Assembly (NCBI GenBank): GCA_017420825.1
Contig: JAFQNU010000143.1
Location: 1 to 7,336 of the forward strand
DNA length: 7,336 nt
From: Clostridia bacterium
GTDB taxonomy: Bacteria; Bacillota; Clostridia; UBA1381
Direction of reading: 5' to 3'
The position numbers were made by a program, and so were the translations under genes. Below the pieces are notes generated by a model, which worked only from the letters and a program-made list of their open reading frames with translations, did not search any database and was not told the DNA's origin. Every line of letters begins with the position of its first letter. The first letter of the stretch is position 1. Shown piece after piece: positions 1 through 4,619 of the stretch.

Positions 1-1370
1 GATACTCCGCTAAAGCTGTCCACAAACAATATTAACATTACAACTGCAAATACTGCTCCATTAATCAACCAGAGTTTATATGTACTGAACATGCTTCTTC
101 CAAGCACTTTTTTATTTGAATAATAAATCATTACAATGCTTCTGTATAGCAGTGCGGTGATAGTGCCAAATATTGCACCACAGATACCCCATTTTATAAT
201 GCATACCACTGAAACAACTATATTAATAACCATCTCTGTAATCGCATGTGACCTGGTTTCCTCAAACTTTCCTGAATATTCAAGAACATGATTTACAGGA
301 AGCTTCCCGTTTGCTAATAAATTCATCAACACAAACAGGAACACAAGATATACATTTGTATAATTGGCATCATTTATTCCGCCTGTATATATCTGTATCA
401 ACGGGAGTAAAAAGACTGCCATCAATGTGTATATTATAAAAGTTGCCATTATATAAGCGCTTTCATACAAATTATACACTTTGTTGAATTTTTCTCTGTC
501 AACCTGAAACATTTGTCCCAAAGCAAAGCTAAAGCCTGATACTATGCTTGTTATAAATGACTGCATTTGCGAGAAAAATATATTGTAAATAGTATAAACA
601 CTAACCACCTTAAAATCACACAGTATTGACAGAAGAATTATATCTGTATTATTAAAAACCATACCTGATAGCTGATGTACAAGAACTGATTTTTTTTGTG
701 ATATAGCATTATAATCAGGTCTTGTTTTTAAATTAAGCCACTTATATCTCCTTTTTGCGTAAATGTATAAATACCCGAGCTGAACAATTGCCAGAACACA
801 ATACACAAGCTGTATAAGCACAAGACTGTCTGTTAACAGGAGAACAAGTATTTTACCTGCATTGACTAATAACTGAAGAATTGTTTCTGAATTGGTTATA
901 ACATATTTTCTCCCATCAACCTCCATAAGTATCCTATACTTTGCCTGAATAAAAAAGCTGAACAAGGAGGGCAATGCATTTAATATAACAAGCAAGAATA
1001 ACACATGACTATTTATACTTGTCGGAATTACATATGCATACAGCACTGCAATCAAAAGCACTATTATGGTATAAACAACACCGGTCTTAATATAATATTT
1101 ATTCGTTGCTGAAAGCACAGCACTTGCACTGCCAAAATCCTTTTGTGCAACAGGCTTGTATAATGCCTGTGTTGTAGCAAGTCCAACACCTGCCTCAAGC
1201 AAGCACATATATGTAAAGATCTGCTTTATTGTTGAAAGCACTCCGTTAACCTCTGAGCCAAAATTTTCAAGATAAAGTCTTGGCAAAAGAAAACTCAGCG
1301 CAATCAAAACCACCTGATAGACAACACCTGATATTAAGTTGTATTTTATTCTTCTGTCCTTTTGCTCCAA
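1..1370 (-). CDS. Wzx-type polysaccharide flippase (C-terminus beyond left edge)
   Basis: The minus strand stays open from about 1370 to the window edge, giving about 456 residues with no stop. The product is very hydrophobic, with roughly 12 membrane segments (for example residues 13-30, 41-66 and 88-110) separated by short basic loops. The segment LLEAGVGLATTQALYKPVAQ (57-76) matches the family pattern in which an acidic residue and glycines are followed by LYKP. This points to the MATE/MOP superfamily of oligosaccharide flippases, which move lipid-linked sugar repeat units across the cytoplasmic membrane for capsule or exopolysaccharide assembly. Family members are usually about 470-510 residues, so only a short C-terminal piece is missing. 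I chose TTG at 1370 because GGAGG lies 8 bases upstream; a GTG at 1379 overlaps that site and is too close. It follows the acyltransferase stop by 17 bases and is probably co-transcribed with it. The substrate cannot be read from the sequence. Confidence 0.88.
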   Translation of the reverse strand, partial: MEQKDRRIKYNLISGVVYQVVLIALSFLLPRLYLENFGSEVNGVLSTIKQIFTYMCLLEAGVGLATTQALYKPVAQKDFGSASAVLSATNKYYIKTGVVYTIIVLLIAVLYAYVIPTSINSHVLFLLVILNALPSLFSFFIQAKYRILMEVDGRKYVITNSETILQLLVNAGKILVLLLTDSLVLIQLVYCVLAIVQLGYLYIYAKRRYKWLNLKTRPDYNAISQKKSVLVHQLSGMVFNNTDIILLSILCDFKVVSVYTIYNIFFSQMQSFITSIVSGFSFALGQMFQVDREKFNKVYNLYESAYIMATFIIYTLMAVFLLPLIQIYTGGINDANYTNVYLVFLFVLMNLLANGKLPVNHVLEYSGKFEETRSHAITEMVINIVVSVVCIIKWGICGAIFGTITALLYRSIVMIYYSNKKVLGRSMFSTYKLWLINGAVFAVVMLILFVDSFSGV

Positions 1371-1387
1371 CTTGCCCACCTCCGTAC

Positions 1388-1930
1388 TTAAACTATGTTA
1401 CATATATAGTCTTTTGTGGCATTTTCTTTTGGTATAATTCTTGCTGGATTTCCTATAACAATAGAATGTGGCGGCACATCAAAATTAACATATGCCAACG
1501 GTGCTATTAAAACATCCTCACCTATTTTTATATTCCCAACCACAACAGCATTTGTCCCAATCCAGCAGTTGTCCTCAATCACGGGTGTACCCTTTCTTTC
1601 TCCGCGATTTTCCTGTCCGATTGTTACACCTGTTGCAATATTTATATTCTTCCCAAGTCTTGCATCAGGATGAATTATTATCCGTCCGCAGTGGCCTATA
1701 TAAAACCCTTCTCCTATGCTGGTACGTGCGGGTATTTGTATTTGAGTTCTGTCTGAAAGTCTTTTTAACCTTAAAATATAGTATAATCTCAAGGGCAAAA
1801 AATTGCATTTATTAGCTTTTCTGAACAAGGATATGTATTTTAACTCTAACGGACGAAATATGCGTCGTACAAAAGACTCTCCCTTTTCACCATAATACCT
1901 GTATAAATCCCTTGAAAAACAGTAATCCAT
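1388..1930 (-). CDS. CysE-like left-handed beta-helix acyltransferase, probably polysaccharide-modifying
   Basis: This 180-residue protein has a helical, basic N-terminal part (about 1-60) and then hexapeptide repeats forming a left-handed beta helix (about 65-155), ending in the GNPARI cap (160-165) typical of the serine acetyltransferase (CysE/LbH_SAT) family. Such proteins transfer an acetyl group from acetyl-CoA. A histidine at the position of the catalytic His of CysE is kept (H80, in GHCG). By my alignment from memory, the second His that binds the serine carboxylate (RHP in CysE) is Thr115 (GTP here), and the Asp paired with it is Gln65. With a flippase directly downstream, a sugar or polysaccharide O-acetyltransferase seems more likely than cysteine synthesis; this is inference. 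I chose ATG at 1930, with GGGG 6 bases upstream, over an in-frame GTG at 1942 that has no ribosome binding site. It is the first gene of its operon. A true CysE remains possible. Confidence 0.85.
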   Translation of the reverse strand: MDYCFSRDLYRYYGEKGESFVRRIFRPLELKYISLFRKANKCNFLPLRLYYILRLKRLSDRTQIQIPARTSIGEGFYIGHCGRIIIHPDARLGKNINIATGVTIGQENRGERKGTPVIEDNCWIGTNAVVVGNIKIGEDVLIAPLAYVNFDVPPHSIVIGNPARIIPKENATKDYICNIV

Positions 1931-1940
1931 AAAAAACCCC

Positions 1941-1960
1941 ACTTTATACTATTTTATACT
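1941..1960 (-). repeat. Two tandem AT-rich 10-mers in the leader
   Basis: On the minus strand AGTATAAAAT is followed directly by AGTATAAAGT, two 10-base copies with one difference. They lie between the -10 element and the ribosome binding site of the acyltransferase gene. Each copy contains TATAAA, so they could act as extra weak -10 elements, or they may be chance in AT-rich DNA. Confidence 0.5.
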
Positions 1961-1969
1961 ATATTTTGT

Positions 1970-1998
1970 ATTATAACACTATTTATCTAAATATTCAA
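1970..1998 (-). promoter_or_regulatory. SigA-type promoter for the acyltransferase-flippase operon
   Basis: On the minus strand TTGAAT (1998-1993) and a perfect TATAAT (1975-1970) are separated by exactly 17 bases. The expected transcription start is near 1963, leaving a leader of about 33 bases before the ATG at 1930. This marks the acyltransferase as the first gene of the transcription unit. Confidence 0.8.
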
Positions 1999-2011
1999 GT
2001 GTTACTGCAAA

Positions 2012-2039
2012 TTTTTCTTACATTCTAAAGTAAGAAAAA
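2012..2039. repeat. Perfect 10-bp inverted repeat with 8-base spacer
   Basis: The arms tttttcttac (2012-2021) and gtaagaaaaa (2030-2039) are exact reverse complements around attctaaa. The repeat is centred about 62 bases upstream of the predicted start of the acyltransferase operon and just outside its -35 element. Its right arm shares bases 2035-2039 with the T-tail of the diguanylate cyclase terminator. It could be an operator or activator site, or an RNA hairpin at the 3' end of the cyclase transcript. Confidence 0.6.
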
Positions 2040-2072
2040 CCGCCCCAAAATTAAAATACTGGGTGGCGGTTT
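2035..2072 (-). terminator. Rho-independent terminator of the GGDEF gene
   Basis: An 8-bp stem, aaaccgcc (2037-2044) with ggcggttt (2065-2072), begins 4 bases after the cyclase stop codon. On the minus strand it is followed by a U-rich tract (2039-2035 and beyond). Extra CC/GG pairing inside the loop is possible. It separates the cyclase gene from the polysaccharide operon. Confidence 0.8.
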
Positions 2073-2076
2073 ATAA

Positions 2077-2976
2077 TTATATCATACCGGTCTTTATATT
2101 TCTTTTATTCTCATACATTAAATCATCTGCACGATTAAACACATCAACAACCGAGGTATCTGTTTTACTGTCATAAAATGCTACTCCTCTTGCTATATGT
2201 ACAGGAACTGTCTTTCCCTCGGCAGTTATAAATTCACTTTTACATCTTCTGTCAAGCTTTTCTATTAATAAATCGCACTCATCATAATCTCTGCTTTTTA
2301 AGATAACTGCAAATTCGTCCCCTCCGATACGAAATACAGGGCTCCTCTTAAAAACTCCCGAAATAATTTGTGCAGCACTGCATATAAGCTTATTGCCAGC
2401 CTCATGACCTATGTTATCATTAGTTTCTTTGAGTTCATTCAAATCAAAAACTACAATTCCGAATTTTGTATCAGAATTATTTATTTCCTTTTCAATCCCG
2501 CTTGTCCATGATTTATATGAAGTTACATTCCTGAGCCCTGTTAAAGAATCCCTGTATGCAAGCATATGCTGATGGTGGTCATGTTCTTTGATGCTTTCTG
2601 CCATTTTTACAAAGGCAGTACCAAGTGCATCTATTTCATATATATTACTCGGCTCAATATTCACCTCATAATCTCCGTTTGACAACTCGTCCGCTTCTTT
2701 TATAAGCTGTTTTAATGGCTTTACAATCCTTCCTGCAATCATAACTGTAATAACCGAAAAAAGTATTGCCACAAGTAACACCAGGGCATAACTCCCAACT
2801 CCGATATTGTATATAATCGAATTTATCTCGTCATATCCTGTAGGCAAAACCTCTTTCATGCATTTGTCAATAGCATATATGCTCATTCCGCCTATAATAA
2901 GTGTCACTGCAAATATTGCCGAAACAATCGTTATAACCAATCTTACATAAATTGAGCTTGTCCGTTTTTTCTTCAT
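2077..2976 (-). CDS. Membrane HAMP-GGDEF protein, probable diguanylate cyclase
   Basis: This 299-residue protein has a first membrane helix (about 12-35), a short outside loop of about 25 residues, a second helix (about 60-84), a HAMP linker (about 81-133) and a C-terminal GGDEF domain (about 141-295). The domain shows YRDSLTGLRN (141-150), the metal-site strand DLNELK (178-183), GHEAGN (190-195), an intact GGDEF (218-222) and ADDLMYENKR (283-292). The expected activity is making cyclic di-GMP from two GTP. The RxxD inhibitory site before GGDEF is absent, because the turn is shorter (KRSPVFRI). The usual Asp in GHxxGD is Asn, a variant I recall from other clostridial GGDEF proteins. The outside loop is too small for a classical sensor domain. 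I chose ATG at 2976, preceded by GGGGGAAGAG; an ATG at 2991 would add five residues but has only a weak AAGG site at 4 bases. No strong promoter is visible between 2991 and 3053; TTGGTA-17-TACTAA is a weak candidate. Confidence 0.9.
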   Translation of the reverse strand: MKKKRTSSIYVRLVITIVSAIFAVTLIIGGMSIYAIDKCMKEVLPTGYDEINSIIYNIGVGSYALVLLVAILFSVITVMIAGRIVKPLKQLIKEADELSNGDYEVNIEPSNIYEIDALGTAFVKMAESIKEHDHHQHMLAYRDSLTGLRNVTSYKSWTSGIEKEINNSDTKFGIVVFDLNELKETNDNIGHEAGNKLICSAAQIISGVFKRSPVFRIGGDEFAVILKSRDYDECDLLIEKLDRRCKSEFITAEGKTVPVHIARGVAFYDSKTDTSVVDVFNRADDLMYENKRNIKTGMI

Positions 2977-3052
2977 TTTCTCTTCCCCCATTCAGCCTTT
3001 TTTAGTACAATCAAAACCGACACATACCAAACCATATATGTATAATTATTAA

Positions 3053-3085
3053 TAAAAAACGACATTACTCAGTCGAATAATGTCG
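3053..3085 (-). terminator. Terminator of tRNA-Pro
   Basis: A perfect 8-bp stem, cgacatta (3060-3067) with taatgtcg (3078-3085) and a 10-base loop, is followed on the minus strand by six T residues (3059-3054). It begins 5 bases after the encoded CCA of the tRNA and ends the tRNA transcript before the GGDEF gene. Confidence 0.88.
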
Positions 3086-3090
3086 CTTTC

Positions 3091-3166
3091 TGGTCGGAGT
3101 GACAGGATTTGAACCTGCGGCACCACGCCCCCCAGACGTGCGCGCTACCAACTGCGCTACACCCCG
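3091..3166 (-). tRNA. tRNA-Pro (anticodon GGG)
   Basis: The minus strand folds into a full cloverleaf of 76 bases. The acceptor CGGGGTG pairs with CACTCCG (one G-U). The D arm is GCGC/GCGC around AGTTGGTA. The anticodon stem CACGT/GCGTG carries the loop CTGGGGG, giving anticodon GGG, which reads CCC and CCU. The T arm is GCAGG-TTCAAAT-CCTGT. Discriminator A is followed by an encoded CCA (3093-3091). The gene stands alone with its own promoter and terminator, not in a tRNA cluster. Confidence 0.96.
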
Positions 3167-3177
3167 AAATCTTCTAC

Positions 3178-3206
3178 ATTATAGCACAGTTTTATATTAC
3201 TGTCAA
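3178..3206 (-). promoter_or_regulatory. Perfect-consensus promoter for tRNA-Pro
   Basis: On the minus strand TTGACA (3206-3201) and TATAAT (3183-3178) are both exact consensus hexamers with an exact 17-base spacer. The predicted start is about 5 bases before the mature tRNA 5' end, so the leader is very short. A consensus promoter fits a strongly expressed stable RNA. Confidence 0.93.
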
Positions 3207-3258
3207 GAAAATTTACCAAAAATTTTTACACGAAATTGAAGTTTTTTTCAAAAAGGTA

Positions 3259-3287
3259 TTGAAATACAAAAAAAAGTATGATAAAAT
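3259..3287 (+). promoter_or_regulatory. Extended -10 promoter for the pheST T-box transcript
   Basis: TTGAAA (3259-3264) is followed after 17 bases by TAAAAT (3282-3287), with TG at 3279-3280 placed as in an extended -10 element. The predicted start is near 3294. It is divergent from the tRNA-Pro promoter; about 50 bases separate the two -35 elements. The spacer and flanks are rich in A tracts. Confidence 0.75.
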
Positions 3288-3293
3288 ACATAA

Positions 3294-3549
3294 ATAGTTT
3301 AATAAAAGGCTATGATGAAATTCAGTAGGCTGTAAATTCGCCATAAGAGAGTGACGGTCGTTGGCTGTGAGCCGTTGCGGTAAGAGTATAGCTGAACCTT
3401 CGTTTCGGAGCTGTGTCGGTGAAGTGATAAATGTGTAGCCGGCAACGGAGAGCAGCCGTTATCTGCATTTTAAGTGCCCGATTTTATCGGGAATACGGGT
3501 GGTACCGCGGAATTTGTTGTTTCGTCCCTGCATTTTGCAGGGACTTTTT
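3294..3549 (+). promoter_or_regulatory. T-box riboswitch leader, probably tRNA-Phe specific
   Basis: The leader before pheST carries the hallmark T-box GGGTGGTACCGCGG (3497-3510), whose TGGT would pair with the ACCA end of an uncharged tRNA with discriminator A. AGAGAG (3346-3351) fits the 5' side of Stem I, and GGCT/AGCC (3363-3373) closes a small loop in its upper part. TTCGCC (3337-3342) can pair with GGTGAA (3418-3423). A candidate Phe specifier TTC lies at 3399-3401, after GAAC and before a purine; a second TTC at 3404-3406 cannot be excluded. Further hairpins are AACGG/CCGTT (3444-3460) and CCCGAT/ATCGGG (3477-3491), the latter placed like Stem III. The T-box can pair with the 5' arm of the terminator (3524-3532) to form an antiterminator. 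Uncharged tRNA-Phe should therefore permit read-through into pheS; specificity is inferred mainly from the downstream genes. The 3' boundary is the end of the terminator T run. Confidence 0.93.
3524..3549 (+). terminator. Regulated terminator of the T-box leader
   Basis: A perfect 9-bp stem, gtccctgca (3524-3532) with tgcagggac (3536-3544), is followed by TTTTT (3545-3549). It begins 14 bases after the T-box motif and is the default off state of the leader. The competing antiterminator uses the GGG of the T-box with the CCC of this stem. Confidence 0.9.
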
Positions 3550-3579
3550 AAATTTTTATGAAAGGATATGAAAATTCTT

Positions 3580-4599
3580 ATGAAACAAAAACTTGAAGAA
3601 ATTAATAGCTCTGTTGAAGAATTATTGAAAAATTCCACCGAGCTTGACTCTCTGGAGGAAATCAGAATTAAGTACCTCGGAAAAAAAGGTGAGCTTACTG
3701 CCGTTTTAAAGGGTATGGGAGCATTATCTGCTGAAGAACGTCCTGTTATTGGTGCTTTGGCAAATGAAATAAGAGACTTTTTAAGCAGTGAAATTGACTC
3801 AAAGAAAAAAGAGCTTGAAGAAAAATTACAAAACGAAAACCTTGTAAAAGAGGTCATAGATGTAACTATGCCCGGTAACAAGAAGGAAATAGGAAAGCTC
3901 CATCCATTAACAACTGTATTAAATGAATTAAAGGATATATTTATCGGTCTTGGCTTTGAAATTGCAGAGGGACCGGAAGTAGAATATGACTACTACAATT
4001 TTGAGGCACTCAATATCCCTAAAAATCATCCTGCAAGAGATACTCAGGATACATTCTACATTGAAGACAATATAGTTCTAAGAACACAGACATCACCTAT
4101 GCAGGTTCGTGTAATGGAAAAACAAAAGCCACCAATCAGAATTATTGCACCGGGTGTTGTTTACAGAAGTGATGCTGTTGACGCAACTCATTCGCCTGTT
4201 TTTAATCAGATAGAAGGTCTTGTTGTTGATAAGGGTATAACCATGGCTGACCTGAAGGGTACACTTGAGGCTTGTATGAAGGCTATATACGGCAACAGCA
4301 CTGTTGTTCGTTTCCGTCCTCACCACTTCCCGTTTACAGAGCCTTCTGCAGAGCTTGACGTTGCCTGCTTTGTATGCGGAGGTAAGGGCTGCAGAATTTG
4401 TAAGGGCGAGGGTTGGATAGAGGTGCTCGGCTGTGGTATGGTACATCCAAAGGTTCTTGCAAACTGCGGAATTGACCCCGAGGTTTATTCAGGCTTTGCG
4501 TTTGGTATTGGTCTTGAAAGACTTGTTATGAGAAAATACGGAATTGACGATTTAAGACTCTTCTTTGAGAATGACCTTAAATTCTTAAAACAATTTTAA
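3580..4599 (+). CDS. pheS: Phenylalanyl-tRNA synthetase alpha subunit
   Basis: PheS is the catalytic alpha subunit of the cytoplasmic alpha2-beta2 class II synthetase that charges tRNA-Phe with phenylalanine using ATP. The 339 residues begin with a coiled-coil tRNA-binding arm (about 1-90), then the catalytic core. This shows HPARDTQDTFY (150-160), LRTQTSP (167-173), the motif 2 region FNQIEG (208-213), FPFTEPSAE (250-258) and motif 3, GFAFGIGLERL (305-315), which retains the Ala linked in the E. coli enzyme to Phe specificity. Four Cys (263, 266, 271, 274) form a C-x2-C...C-x2-C cluster common in the family. I chose ATG at 3580 because the distance to YLGKKG equals that of B. subtilis PheS as I recall it. 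The in-frame ATG at 3568 is only 1 base after AAAGGA, too close to serve; from 3580 that site is 13 bases away, rather long. pheT follows after 20 bases. Expression should be set by the T-box leader. Confidence 0.97.
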   Translation: MKQKLEEINSSVEELLKNSTELDSLEEIRIKYLGKKGELTAVLKGMGALSAEERPVIGALANEIRDFLSSEIDSKKKELEEKLQNENLVKEVIDVTMPGNKKEIGKLHPLTTVLNELKDIFIGLGFEIAEGPEVEYDYYNFEALNIPKNHPARDTQDTFYIEDNIVLRTQTSPMQVRVMEKQKPPIRIIAPGVVYRSDAVDATHSPVFNQIEGLVVDKGITMADLKGTLEACMKAIYGNSTVVRFRPHHFPFTEPSAELDVACFVCGGKGCRICKGEGWIEVLGCGMVHPKVLANCGIDPEVYSGFAFGIGLERLVMRKYGIDDLRLFFENDLKFLKQF

Positions 4600-4619
4600 T
4601 TGAAAGGAAGGATTAAGCT

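Noticed and set aside
248..439. Short plus-strand reading frame of 63 codons
   Set aside because: It lies opposite the flippase gene, has no ribosome binding site of note and no recognisable protein pattern; it is a shadow.
1280..1815. Three overlapping plus-strand reading frames (1280-1510, 1416-1673, 1492-1815)
   Set aside because: They sit antisense to the acyltransferase and flippase genes, whose product families are clear; the translations look like reversed coding sequence.
3109..3297. Plus-strand reading frame of 62 codons
   Set aside because: It starts inside the antisense of tRNA-Pro and runs across both promoters into the T-box leader; no protein is plausible there.
3168..3560. 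Attachment site or integration scar at the tRNA gene
   Set aside because: tRNA genes are common integration targets, but I see no integrase gene and no repeated copy of the tRNA 3' end in the window.
3558..3596. Possible short leader peptide starting at ATG 3558
   Set aside because: The frame runs only 12 codons into pheS, has no Phe-rich run and no ribosome binding site; the T-box already explains the regulation.
3459..3881. Minus-strand reading frame of 140 codons
   Set aside because: It covers the T-box terminator and the antisense of pheS and has a Ser/Phe-rich composition typical of antisense to Glu/Lys-rich coding sequence.
4093..4446. Minus-strand reading frame of 117 codons
   Set aside because: It is entirely antisense to the conserved core of pheS.
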